Of a stretch of 64,000 bases of DNA, positions 9,444 through 17,721 are shown piece after piece. The notes under the pieces are model-generated. The model saw nothing but the letters and a program-made list of their open reading frames with translations, was not told the DNA's origin and did no database searches. Source of the stretch: Chloroflexi bacterium HGW-Chloroflexi-10 (GTDB lineage: Bacteria > Chloroflexota > Anaerolineae > Anaerolineales > Anaerolineaceae). The stretch is taken from the NCBI GenBank assembly GCA_002840755.1, contig PHBZ01000013.1, positions 1-64,000 on the forward strand, in the 5' to 3' direction. The translations under genes were made by a program, and so were the position numbers. Position 1 is the stretch's first letter; every line of letters starts with the position of its first letter.

Positions 9444-9515
9444 ACACTTATAGAGTAAGTGTACCTGTCTGACAATTCAAGTGATACACGTAGCAACATA
9501 CGTGGTTGATTGTCA
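9444..9515 (-). promoter_or_regulatory. Promoter of the mmd operon with overlapping inverted repeats
   Basis: On the minus strand, TTGTCA (9475-9470) and TATAAG (9452-9447) are spaced by 17 bp, a good sigma-70 promoter. A perfect 7-bp dyad (ACACTTA 9444-9450, TAAGTGT 9456-9462) covers the -10 box. A larger nested repeat (outer arms 9470-9480 and 9506-9515; inner arms CACGTA 9487-9492 and TACGTG 9499-9504) covers the -35 box and the region upstream. Two operator sites for a repressor or activator are therefore plausible. The transcript start is about 30-40 nt before the mmdA start codon. Confidence 0.65.
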
Positions 9516-9662
9516 TATATGGATTACATGAAACAACCCATTACAAAAATATAATATATTAAATGAAAATTAATAACAATACCCACTTTTTTAGGAAACA
9601 CAATTAAAGTAGAAGACCTATGTAGGCAATACGGTGCTTCCTTAATTTAGAAAAACAGAATT

Positions 9663-10325
9663 TCAATCCAAATCCAAACGGTAACCTACGCCGCGTACAG
9701 TCTTAATATAATCCGGATGGCGCGGATCCTCTTCCAACGCATTGCGCAGCCAGGAAACGTGAACATCCAATGTGCGTGTATCTCCGGTATATTCGGTTTC
9801 CCAAACATAGCGAAACAGATCCTCGCGCTCAAAAACAACACCTGGTTTTTCCATCAAAGCCTGCAGGAGACGCACCAATCGCGGTGTGAGGCTGATATGT
9901 TTTTCACCAAGATGAACAAAACGCTGGGTTGTATCCAACTCAATTGGACCAGCTTTAACTACGTCATTACTAGGTTTTAACGGCAGCAGCATTTTGAGAC
10001 GATTGAGTAATTTTTGTAAGGTAAACGGCAGTTGCAAAACAACATCCGCATCAAAAACCTCTTTCATATCAACTGTTTCCCCTACTATCAAAACAATTGG
10101 CAAATGCATTGTCGTGGTGCGCAAGGATTGGCAAATCCGTTTTCCGCTTGTACGCATCGAATCGGCATCAATAATCACCAGATTCGGACTCTCCCTTTCC
10201 AGGCGCGCCAATGCAGCATTTCCACTGGGAACACTCACCACCCGAAAACCTTTTTTCGCCAGGCCCCCCACAAAGGAAGCACGTTCAGCCCGTTTTCCCT
10301 CTATTACCAAAATCTTAGCTACCAA
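9663..10325 (-). CDS. Winged-helix response regulator with degenerate receiver
   Basis: This protein of about 220 aa has an N-terminal CheY-like receiver and a C-terminal OmpR/PhoB winged helix (about residues 125-220). Conserved winged-helix text includes LTPRLVRLLQAL, VSWLRNALEEDP and TVRGVGYRLD. The receiver keeps the phosphoacceptor Asp (about residue 53, LVIIDADS). It lacks the usual N-terminal acidic pair (ILVIEGKRAE instead of ILVVDDE) and the conserved Lys before Pro-Phe (QLPF). Control by classical phosphorylation is therefore doubtful, and no histidine kinase is adjacent. TTG at 10325 is preferred because AGGTGG lies 8 nt upstream; GTG at 10337 or 10334 are alternatives. Confidence 0.85.
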   Translation of the reverse strand: MVAKILVIEGKRAERASFVGGLAKKGFRVVSVPSGNAALARLERESPNLVIIDADSMRTSGKRICQSLRTTTMHLPIVLIVGETVDMKEVFDADVVLQLPFTLQKLLNRLKMLLPLKPSNDVVKAGPIELDTTQRFVHLGEKHISLTPRLVRLLQALMEKPGVVFEREDLFRYVWETEYTGDTRTLDVHVSWLRNALEEDPRHPDYIKTVRGVGYRLDLD

Positions 10326-10588
10326 GAAATTCACCACCTACCGAAGAATTGGTTTTACGGCGAAACACCCTCAAAGGGATGCAAAGATGCCGCCACACTT
10401 TTGCAAAAACAAAAGCTTTCCGATATTATCTCACAAACAGTTCATGCAAATAATAGTCACAAAATAGTAACGAGTGATTCCCATGCAGCCCCCTGCATTG
10501 AATTCCTTTTCCTTCGGGTAGAAAGCCACGTTCGCTGTAAAGCCGATCGCTGCCGGACAAACACTACGCTCAACAATTATACATCAAT

Positions 10589-10621
10589 CTTAAGAAAATC
10601 CAGTAAGTAATTTTTCTTAAG
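10589..10621. repeat. 10-bp perfect inverted repeat downstream of the MscS gene
   Basis: CTTAAGAAAA (10589-10598) and TTTTCTTAAG (10612-10621) form a perfect dyad with a 13-nt spacer. It lies 9 bp past the MscS stop. A TATAAT hexamer on the minus strand (about 10575-10580) sits just beyond it, so it may mark the promoter/operator region of the response-regulator gene rather than a terminator. The rest of 10338-10630 shows nothing else supportable. Confidence 0.5.
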
Positions 10622-10630
10622 GTTTGGAAA

Positions 10631-11437
10631 TCAATCTACTAATTTAATCCCGGCCTCAGCTAACCGTTCCTGTAACAGGGCCAATAAACGCGGACGCATT
10701 TCAGCAGCCTTGCCAAAACGGGTCTTGGACAATAGGGTCAATTGAGTTTGCTGACCCATCACACCCTTTTCAGAAATCACCTGCCATGGCTCAAGTAAAT
10801 TAGGGAGCAGTTCCACCGCCTCTTTCGACAAATCCTCCAGAATTGTTAATACGGTATTCAAATCCCCGGCAGAAATATTCAGGTGAACATTGGTCGTGGA
10901 AAATCGCCCACGACTAAAATTGCGCAAAGTACGAATTTCACCATTGGGAATTACATACAATTCGCCGGAAGGCGCACGTAGCAGAGTGGTACGCAGATTG
11001 ATAGCTTCAATCACCCCTTCAATCCCGAGAATCTCCACTTTATCCCCTACAGCAAAAGTATCTTCAAAAATAAAACCGATTCCGGTCATCACATCGCTGA
11101 TAATAGGCCGTGCTGCCAGGCCGAAAGCCGCGCTAAATAAACCAACCATCCAAACCAGGGATTCATTGCTTACAAACAACCCTACACTGGCGATCATCGC
11201 AAATAAAAATCCGGTCATACTGATTCCGGAGGCTATCAGGCTTGTCAGGGTCTTACCTCGTTCCGGCTTCATTCTTTCGCGCGGTGATAGACGTAATAAG
11301 GCTGTCATCGGTCGAACCAATTTGCCGGATAACCCATGGATGCTCAAGGCTACCAAAAAAAAGAGAAGAATTCGCAGAAAATACCACAACCACGTAGTTT
11401 CCCGAAGGAACGTTAAAAGTTCTTCTATTGTCATCAT
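10631..11437 (-). CDS. Small-conductance mechanosensitive channel (MscS family)
   Basis: This 268-aa membrane protein has three N-terminal hydrophobic segments. The third, near residues 95-125, carries the glycine/alanine-rich pore helix (SAAFGLAARPIISDVMTG) typical of MscS TM3. The beta domain follows (FAVGDKVEILGIEGVIEAI) and then an alpha/beta cytoplasmic domain. It should open under membrane tension to relieve osmotic downshock. The gene is monocistronic. No Shine-Dalgarno is visible, and a TATGCT hexamer ends 6 nt before the ATG (11444-11449), so the message may be leaderless. Confidence 0.9.
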   Translation of the reverse strand: MMTIEELLTFLRETTWLWYFLRILLFFLVALSIHGLSGKLVRPMTALLRLSPRERMKPERGKTLTSLIASGISMTGFLFAMIASVGLFVSNESLVWMVGLFSAAFGLAARPIISDVMTGIGFIFEDTFAVGDKVEILGIEGVIEAINLRTTLLRAPSGELYVIPNGEIRTLRNFSRGRFSTTNVHLNISAGDLNTVLTILEDLSKEAVELLPNLLEPWQVISEKGVMGQQTQLTLLSKTRFGKAAEMRPRLLALLQERLAEAGIKLVD

Positions 11438-11621
11438 ACATTAAGCATATCATGATTTTTTAAACACCTAATTTTTTTCTTCAGGAAAATTAATTTCACA
11501 AAAGCAGGGAGCATGCATGGTGTTTTCCTATATAACTGCCCGGTCACAATCTCTTTTTAAAGTACCCGAGATACAATCGCCAAATTGCTTTTTCCATTAA
11601 GAAATCCCGCTATACGCTCGT

Positions 11622-11650
11622 TTGCATGCTGTTCATCCTCATGTTAGAAT
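11622..11650 (+). promoter_or_regulatory. Sigma-70 promoter of the bifunctional nuclease gene
   Basis: TTGCAT (11622-11627), a 17-bp spacer and TAGAAT (11645-11650). The predicted transcript starts near 11657, which rules out any upstream start codon and supports the ATG at 11694 with its GGGAGG site. Confidence 0.7.
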
Positions 11651-11693
11651 AAAGAAGTTATTAATCCGCTTATTTCCCTGCGGGAGGTTGTTC

Positions 11694-12296
11694 ATGACAT
11701 CTGGAAAGATGGTCGAAGTCATCATTGATAGCGTACGTGTTAGCCTGACAAATCAGCAAAGGATCGTTGTCCTGAGAGATGTCAATGCTGAACGGTATTT
11801 ACCCATCTGGATTGGCCCGTATGAAGCCGAATCAATCACAATTGCCTTGCAAGAAATTGAGGTTTCGCGCCCTCAGACGCATGATTTATTAAAAAATATT
11901 CTCACCCAGATCAACGCGCGGTTATTACGTGTGGAAGTCCTCTCTTTGCGGGATGATGTTTTCTATGGCAACCTGGTGGTGGAAGTAAATGAAACGATTG
12001 TAGAAATCGATTCACGACCCTCGGACGCGTTAGCTCTGGCGGCACGTACACATTCTAAAATTTTAGTTTCAGAAGAAGTAATGGATAGTGCCGGTATTAT
12101 TCCGGAAACGGATATTAACGATAGCGAAACTCATACCGCTCCGCTGGTAAAATCCGAATCTTCAAGTTCCGAAGAATCCGAAAGTGAAGAACGTCTCTCC
12201 GTGTTTGAAGACTTTTTAGGTTCACTCAATATCGGCGGAATGGATGATGAAGAAGAAAAAGACGACGACGAACCAGATGATGAACCCACACCCTGA
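11694..12296 (+). CDS. Bifunctional nuclease (BFN/DUF151) family protein
   Basis: This 200-aa protein has a BFN domain over residues 5-135, with the family text LPIWIGPYEAESIT and SRPSDALALAART. The C-terminal tail of about 55 residues is extremely acidic (runs of Glu, Asp and Ser). BFN-domain proteins of plants have RNase and DNase activity; bacterial members are poorly characterised. The start is ATG 11694, preceded by GGGAGG (11682-11687) and by a promoter at 11622-11650. The gene ends at a good terminator. Confidence 0.85.
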   Translation: MTSGKMVEVIIDSVRVSLTNQQRIVVLRDVNAERYLPIWIGPYEAESITIALQEIEVSRPQTHDLLKNILTQINARLLRVEVLSLRDDVFYGNLVVEVNETIVEIDSRPSDALALAARTHSKILVSEEVMDSAGIIPETDINDSETHTAPLVKSESSSSEESESEERLSVFEDFLGSLNIGGMDDEEEKDDDEPDDEPTP

Positions 12297-12323
12297 ACTG
12301 TAGAGACTTATACTTTAACATCC

Positions 12324-12350
12324 AAAGCTGCCTTATTGGCAGCTTTTTTT
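12324..12350 (+). terminator. Intrinsic terminator after the BFN gene
   Basis: AAAGCTGCC and GGCAGCTTT form a 9-bp stem with a 5-nt loop, followed by a run of seven T. Confidence 0.93.
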
Positions 12351-12420
12351 AATTCAGTGGATTTACAACAGTTTCTTCAAGTACATAATAGAGCAAATCG
12401 CAAGTTACCGATTCTCACGG

Positions 12421-12449
12421 TTGGCCTCTCTCCGAGTTCGCTATATAAT
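12421..12449 (+). promoter_or_regulatory. Sigma-70 promoter of dnaB
   Basis: TTGGCC (12421-12426), a 17-bp spacer and TATAAT (12444-12449). The predicted start near 12456 leaves a 5' UTR of about 55 nt before the ATG at 12511 and excludes the in-frame TTG at 12421. Confidence 0.65.
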
Positions 12450-12510
12450 TAATCCAATAACACTTTTCTTTGGTAGAATTGGGCTTCAAAACCCCAACAC
12501 GGAAGAGCCA

Positions 12511-13872
12511 ATGGACGAATATTTTCCACCTGAAGAAACCAGTAACATAGACACAACCCAACCGCACAACCGCGAAGCGGAAGAAGCGGTGTTGGGTGCC
12601 GTCTTAATTAATCCGGAATCCTATTTTGACCTGGCTCAAAAACTGCGTGCCGATGATTTTTATATCATCCGCAACCGCTGGATATGGGAAGCCTTCTCGC
12701 ACCTCACCGAAAGACGCCGCCCAATTGACCTCCTCACCCTCAGTTCCATCCTGGAGGAAAAAAATCACCTTGAAGAAATCGGCGGCCAGGCTTATATCAC
12801 TTACCTGATTAATCAAACCCCTACCTCGCTGCATGCTCAGGCATATTCCGAGTTAGTAGAAGATACTGCCATGCGCAGGCGTCTGCTGGAAGCAGCCAAC
12901 CAATTAGCCAAACAGGCGTATGACCGCGGCAAATCTGTCAGCACATTAATTGACGAAGCAGAAAAAGCCGTATTTGGGCTTAGCGAACGCCGTGTCACCA
13001 ATGATCTGCAATCCATCCAGGCTGTTTTAAGTAATTATTATGAACGCATTGATCAACTCTCCCAACACAGCGATGAAATTTATGGGGTTCCTACCGGTTT
13101 GATAGACCTCGATAAATTATTGGGTGGGTTACAAAAATCCGATCTGTTAATTATCGCTGGTCGTCCGGGTATGGGTAAGACCGGCTTCATGCTTTCCGTT
13201 GCTAAAAATGCCGCACAAAAACACAAAAAACATGTTGCCATCTTTTCCCTGGAAATGGCTAACGAACAATTGGTACAACGTCTCATCGCCCAGGAAACCG
13301 CCATCGATACCCAGCGCCTACGTTCCGGTCAATTGCAGGATGATGAATGGGGAAAATTCAACCACGCCATTGAAGTATTAGGCGATACCCACATCTGGCT
13401 GGATGATACCCCCGCCATCACGCCGATGTCCTTGCGCACCAAATGTCGCCGGCTGCACATGGAGCATCAGCTAGACCTGGTCATTGTCGATTATTTGCAG
13501 CTCATGTCCGGCGATCTGCGCACCGACAACCGCGTGCAGGAAGTTTCCTATATTTCGCGTAATCTCAAGGTGCTGGCCCGTGAACTGAACGTTCCTGTCC
13601 TGGTAGGCGCACAGCTATCGCGCGCTGTTGAACAACGCGCCGATAAACGCCCGGTCCTCTCGGATTTGAGGGAATCCGGGAGCCTAGAGCAGGACGCTGA
13701 TATTGTCATGTTTATCCATCGCCCGGACGTAATGGAAGTGGACAGCCCACGCCAGAACATGGCCGAAATTATTGTGGCCAAGCACCGTAATGGCCCCACC
13801 CATCCGGGCATCGAGTTGGTCTTTCTCAACAACCTGGCGCGTTTCGAAAATGCCGCTCCGGGCCGGCATTAA
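12511..13872 (+). CDS. dnaB: Replicative DNA helicase DnaB
   Basis: This 453-aa hexameric helicase unwinds DNA ahead of the replisome. The N-terminal DnaB domain begins PHNREAEEAVLGA (about residues 19-31). The RecA-like motor has Walker A GRPGMGKT (217-224), Walker B VIVDYLQLM and the arginine-finger region DLRESGSLEQDAD. The length is standard and no intein is present. GGAAGAG lies 4 nt upstream of the ATG. Two genes for helicase-loading proteins follow directly, so the three look like one initiation cassette. Confidence 0.97.
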   Translation: MDEYFPPEETSNIDTTQPHNREAEEAVLGAVLINPESYFDLAQKLRADDFYIIRNRWIWEAFSHLTERRRPIDLLTLSSILEEKNHLEEIGGQAYITYLINQTPTSLHAQAYSELVEDTAMRRRLLEAANQLAKQAYDRGKSVSTLIDEAEKAVFGLSERRVTNDLQSIQAVLSNYYERIDQLSQHSDEIYGVPTGLIDLDKLLGGLQKSDLLIIAGRPGMGKTGFMLSVAKNAAQKHKKHVAIFSLEMANEQLVQRLIAQETAIDTQRLRSGQLQDDEWGKFNHAIEVLGDTHIWLDDTPAITPMSLRTKCRRLHMEHQLDLVIVDYLQLMSGDLRTDNRVQEVSYISRNLKVLARELNVPVLVGAQLSRAVEQRADKRPVLSDLRESGSLEQDADIVMFIHRPDVMEVDSPRQNMAEIIVAKHRNGPTHPGIELVFLNNLARFENAAPGRH

Positions 13873-13885
13873 ACAGGATGGACCA

Positions 13886-14593
13886 GTGAATCCATTTTCC
13901 GGTTTTTCAAGCGACACCAACCGCAAGATATCTGTTCCGAACGCTTTTTTTAGTGAGCTTTTACCCATTATAGACCACTTGGGTGAATTAAAAGTGACTC
14001 TCTTTGCTTTGTGGTTTTTGGAACAGCAAGAAGGCAATCTGCTCTTCATCCATTACCAGCATTTTATCAATGACAACCAACTGCTCAATGGATTGGGTCA
14101 TACCCATGAGGAATCACTGGAAGCATTGCACGTGGGCCTCCAACGCGCCAGTGAACGCGGCACTTTTCTACAATACCAGCCGCAGGGTACTCGTTTTGAA
14201 GAGACACTATTTTTTATAAACACGCCGCGTGGAAGGGCAACTTATCGCGCTTTACAACAAGGTGCCTGGTCTCCCGAAGAACAAGGGGAAGCCATTCGCA
14301 ATCCACAACCGGAACGCCCCAATATATTCAAGCTTTATGAAGCGAATATTGGACCGCTCACCCCAATCATGGCTGAAACCTTGCAGGAGGCCGAAGAGTC
14401 CTACCCACCAAATTGGATTGAACAAGCCATTCGTATTGCCGTGGAAAATAATGTGCGCCGCTGGCGCTATGTGCAAGCCATATTAGACTCCTGGAAAGAG
14501 AGAGGGCGCGATGAAAAAGATCGAAGAGACGCTCAAGAAGATTCAAGACGATTCCTTGACGGAGAATTTGGGAAATTCTTTAAACACGAATAA
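13886..14593 (+). CDS. DnaD-domain replication protein
   Basis: This 235-aa protein starts at GTG 13886, with AGGATGG upstream and the start only 13 bp after the dnaB stop. The N-terminal half (about residues 5-130) reads like a winged-helix replication initiator module. Residues 150-225 match the DnaD/DnaB_2 domain: LYEANIGPLTPIMAE, then an aromatic/Trp-rich end (ENNVRRWRYVQAILDSW) characteristic of that family. In Bacillus, DnaD helps to load the helicase at origins and stalled forks. Its 3' end overlaps the next gene by 83 bp. Confidence 0.87.
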   Translation: MNPFSGFSSDTNRKISVPNAFFSELLPIIDHLGELKVTLFALWFLEQQEGNLLFIHYQHFINDNQLLNGLGHTHEESLEALHVGLQRASERGTFLQYQPQGTRFEETLFFINTPRGRATYRALQQGAWSPEEQGEAIRNPQPERPNIFKLYEANIGPLTPIMAETLQEAEESYPPNWIEQAIRIAVENNVRRWRYVQAILDSWKERGRDEKDRRDAQEDSRRFLDGEFGKFFKHE

Positions 14594-15905
14594 ATCAGCC
14601 AGCTTGGGAGACCCTAACTGCCCAATTTGCGGTGGTATTGGTTGGGTTCGCCAGGATTTACCAATCTCACATCCCGAATTTGGTCGAATGCAGGTTTGCG
14701 ACTGCCGGCAAGCATCGGTAGTTCGCCAAAACCAGGAACGTCTCTTCCGCCTTAGCAATTTGCAGGCCTTCGAAAATATGACTCTGGATAACTTTAAAAT
14801 TGAGGGCCGCATGGGATTGGGAGATCAGCAAGCCTCCTCATTACAGGTAGCCCACAATCAGTCTGTCCGCTTTGCCCAAAACCCCAATGGATGGCTGCTG
14901 ATTATGGGTACCTACGGTTGTGGTAAAACTCATCTGGTCGCCGGAATTGCCCACCAGGTATTGGAGCAGGGCATGCCAGTCCTTTTTTTAACCGTCCCGG
15001 ACCTGCTCGATTGGCTGCGTTACGCGTACGGTAACATCGAAAGCAGCTTTGAAGAACGCTTTGAAGAAATTCGCAATATTAAATTACTGGTACTGGACGA
15101 CCTGGGCACACAAAATGCCACCCCCTGGGCCGAAGAAAAACTGTATCAGATCCTCAATTTTCGCTATGTAAATCGCTTGCCAACCGTAATTACCACCAAC
15201 CAGGAAATGGCAGAGATCGAAGGACGGGTGCGTTCGCGTTTGCAAGACCCCGACCTGGTAACGGTAGTGCGCATTCTGGCGCCTGATTTCCGCTCACCGC
15301 TGCGTGAAGAACGCCGCACCATCTCCACCCTGGAACTTTTAGCCGACCGTACTTTTGGTACCTTCAACCTGCGTGACAGGGAAAAACTTCCACACGATCA
15401 GCATCGCAGCTTATCCACCGCATTTAACGCTGCCAATGAATTTGCCGAAAACCCGCGTGGATGGTTGGTACTGGCCGGAAATTATGGTTGTGGAAAAACC
15501 CACCTGGCTGCCGCCATTGGGAATTACCGCCGTGGCATGGGCGAAGAACCCATTTTTGTAGTAGTACCCGATTTTCTGGACCATCTGCGCGCCACCTTCA
15601 GCCCGAATAGTGCCGTTTCATATGATCATCTCTTTGAACAAGTACGCTCAGCGCCACTGCTGATTCTGGATGACCTCGGCACCCAATCGGCCACGCCCTG
15701 GGCGCGTGAAAAACTCTACCAGATTTTTAATCACCGCTATAATGCCAAACTACCCACCGTTATCACTACTGCCGACAGTCTCGAATCGATGGATCCACGA
15801 ATCCGTAGCCGCATGCTGGATACCCGCTTATGCTCCCTATACCTGATCATGGCGCCGGCGTTCATTCAAGCTTCCGGTTCTTCTAATCGTACAGGCAAAA
15901 AATAA
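14511..15905 (+). CDS. Tandem DnaC/DnaI-like AAA+ helicase loader (two ATPase modules)
   Basis: This 464-aa protein joins an N-terminal zinc-binding segment (Cys37, Cys40, Cys63, Cys65) to two homologous AAA+ modules. Module 1 has Walker A GTYGCGKT (133-140) and Walker B LLVLDDLG (192-199). Module 2 has GNYGCGKT (323-330) and LLILDDLG (383-390). Each ends with the LPTVITT sensor strand and a RSR arginine pair. Known loaders (DnaC, DnaI, IstB) have one module, so an intramolecular duplication is inferred. The protein presumably loads DnaB onto DNA. The start overlaps the DnaD-domain gene by 83 bp. Confidence 0.87.
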   Translation: MKKIEETLKKIQDDSLTENLGNSLNTNKSASLGDPNCPICGGIGWVRQDLPISHPEFGRMQVCDCRQASVVRQNQERLFRLSNLQAFENMTLDNFKIEGRMGLGDQQASSLQVAHNQSVRFAQNPNGWLLIMGTYGCGKTHLVAGIAHQVLEQGMPVLFLTVPDLLDWLRYAYGNIESSFEERFEEIRNIKLLVLDDLGTQNATPWAEEKLYQILNFRYVNRLPTVITTNQEMAEIEGRVRSRLQDPDLVTVVRILAPDFRSPLREERRTISTLELLADRTFGTFNLRDREKLPHDQHRSLSTAFNAANEFAENPRGWLVLAGNYGCGKTHLAAAIGNYRRGMGEEPIFVVVPDFLDHLRATFSPNSAVSYDHLFEQVRSAPLLILDDLGTQSATPWAREKLYQIFNHRYNAKLPTVITTADSLESMDPRIRSRMLDTRLCSLYLIMAPAFIQASGSSNRTGKK

Positions 15906-16017
15906 TCAGCAGCAATCTGTTATTCCTGATCGCTAATTCCGGATATTCTGATCAGAGAACTGTTTTTTCTTATCAAGCAAATCCGTGGTTTCTATTTCCA
16001 ATCCATTATTTTTTTTG

Positions 16018-16032
16018 TATACTGTGCACATG
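16018..16032 (+). promoter_or_regulatory. Leaderless-type promoter/start of the NUDIX gene
   Basis: TTTCCA (15995-16000), a 17-bp spacer and TATACT (16018-16023) place the transcript start on or next to the ATG at 16030. No Shine-Dalgarno is present. Confidence 0.6.
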
Positions 16033-16476
16033 GCCAGAGCCGGACTAATCCTCATTCAATCCCAACAGATTGCCCTGATAGAACGCCGCCGTCAGGGTCA
16101 GCATTATTTCATTTTTCCGGGCGGCCAGGTAGAGGAAGGCGAAGAACTGGATCAGGCGCTGCGGCGTGAGGCGCTTGAAGAATTGGGGCTTGTTGTACGA
16201 GTTGGCCCACTGGTAGCAATTATCTTCTTTCACATGAAACCCCAATACTATTTCCATGTGCAGGCTTTGGAAGGTATCTTTGGCAGCGGCACCGGCCCGG
16301 AAATGCTCGGGTTATACCCACCGGAGCACGGTACTTATCAGCCGATCTGGATGGATATCGACAAGCTTTCCCAACATGATGTGCGCCCGGCGCCGCTCAT
16401 CCCACTTATCCGTTCATATTTACTGGATAACCGTTGGCCAAAATTTGCCCCGAACCTGTATGAAGGTGACCATTGA
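16030..16476 (+). CDS. NUDIX hydrolase
   Basis: This 148-aa protein has a complete NUDIX box over residues 32-54 (G-x5-E-x7-REALEELGL), so it should hydrolyse a nucleoside diphosphate linked to another group with Mg2+. The substrate is unknown; general housekeeping of oxidised nucleotides is common for this size class. The start is set at ATG 16030 because the only good -10 box (16018-16023) lies just before it. The stop codon overlaps the TTG start of hemH. Confidence 0.9.
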   Translation: MARAGLILIQSQQIALIERRRQGQHYFIFPGGQVEEGEELDQALRREALEELGLVVRVGPLVAIIFFHMKPQYYFHVQALEGIFGSGTGPEMLGLYPPEHGTYQPIWMDIDKLSQHDVRPAPLIPLIRSYLLDNRWPKFAPNLYEGDH

Positions 16477-17441
16477 ATCATATTGCCATCTTACTGGTCA
16501 ATACTGGTAGTCCGGCAGAACCAACTCCGCAGGCTGTAAAGACCTACCTCTCCGAATTTCTTTCCGATCCCTATGTGGTCGACCTTCCGGCTTTCCTCTG
16601 GAAACCTTTTTTAAATGGAGTGCTTCTGCATATTCGCCCGCAGCGCTCTGCCGGAAAATACCGGCAAATTTGGAATGAGAATGGCAGCCCACTGGTCCAT
16701 ATCAGCCGTCAATTGACCATCCGGGTGGAAGAGGTCATTAAACAACATATAAACCCCGCGCCACAGGTTATTCTCGCTATGCGTTATGGCTGTCCATCCA
16801 TTGCGCAAGTCTTATCTGACTTTCATCGTCAGGGAATCCGCAAAATAATTGTCTTACCGCTATTCCCGCAATATTCAAAAACGACAAGCGGTACCATCCT
16901 GGCAGAAGTAAAGCGCCAGGCTGGAAATATGCAAATCCAACCGGTTGAACCATATTTTGCAAAACAAGTCTACCTGGATACTCTGACAGATCACCTGCAC
17001 AACTTTTGGGCTCAAACCTCCATTGCGCCTAAAGTGCTCTTCAGTTTTCATGGAATCCCGCAGCGCATGGTTCATAAAGGAGATCCTTATGAGCAGCACT
17101 GCTTACAAACCGCACAGTCTTTGGCAGCACGTTTGAACTTATCACGGGAACAGTGGGGATTAGGATTTCAATCACGCTTTGGCCATGGAAAATGGCTCCA
17201 ACCAACCATTCAGGATACACTGCATACATGGATACAATCCGGCGTTCGTCACGTCCAAATCTTTCCACCTGGTTTCGCCGTGGATTGTCTGGAAACACTT
17301 TATGAGCTGAATATCGAACTTACCCAAGCGTTTCAAATTTATGAAGGGTTAAAATTGGAAATCATTCCTGCATTAAATGATAGTCAACTACATGCTGAAA
17401 TGGTAGCCAAAATCCTCTTATCTGAATTCCAAACCATCTAA
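16473..17441 (+). CDS. hemH: Ferrochelatase
   Basis: This 322-aa enzyme inserts iron into a porphyrin at the end of heme synthesis. Family features are the N-terminal AILLVNTGSP, the RYGCPSI strand, the catalytic His in FSFHGIPQRM and the distal Glu in AVDCLETLYEL. The start is TTG at 16473, inside the NUDIX stop codon, with AAGGTGA upstream; no later start would keep the first beta strand. In this family the product may be coproheme or protoheme. A heme supply fits the pentaheme cytochrome gene at 54.1-54.7 kb. No other heme-synthesis gene is present here. Confidence 0.95.
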   Translation: MNHIAILLVNTGSPAEPTPQAVKTYLSEFLSDPYVVDLPAFLWKPFLNGVLLHIRPQRSAGKYRQIWNENGSPLVHISRQLTIRVEEVIKQHINPAPQVILAMRYGCPSIAQVLSDFHRQGIRKIIVLPLFPQYSKTTSGTILAEVKRQAGNMQIQPVEPYFAKQVYLDTLTDHLHNFWAQTSIAPKVLFSFHGIPQRMVHKGDPYEQHCLQTAQSLAARLNLSREQWGLGFQSRFGHGKWLQPTIQDTLHTWIQSGVRHVQIFPPGFAVDCLETLYELNIELTQAFQIYEGLKLEIIPALNDSQLHAEMVAKILLSEFQTI

Positions 17442-17721
17442 GAAATCCACCATATCTTGTAAAACCAAAACCTTTGCAAATGTGCGTTTTTTTGTAAAAG
17501 TCCATCATCCATAATTAACCGGACCGCCCTTGTCCATAAAAATTTACCACATTACACCGTTATAACATCACCAGGTACTATTTGTAGAACAGCCTTGTGA
17601 GTCTTTACCCTGCGAGCCTACACAAATATTTTAATTTGTTCCGTTTCTTTGTTAAACTGATTCTACCAGCAAAGCAATTTACAAAACCTTTCATCCCAAT
17701 TGCATCCGGAGGCGGTATCGC

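Noticed and set aside
11622..11693. N-terminal extension of the BFN protein from TTG 11622
   Set aside because: It overlaps the -35 box and lies upstream of the predicted transcript start; ATG 11694 has a good ribosome binding site.
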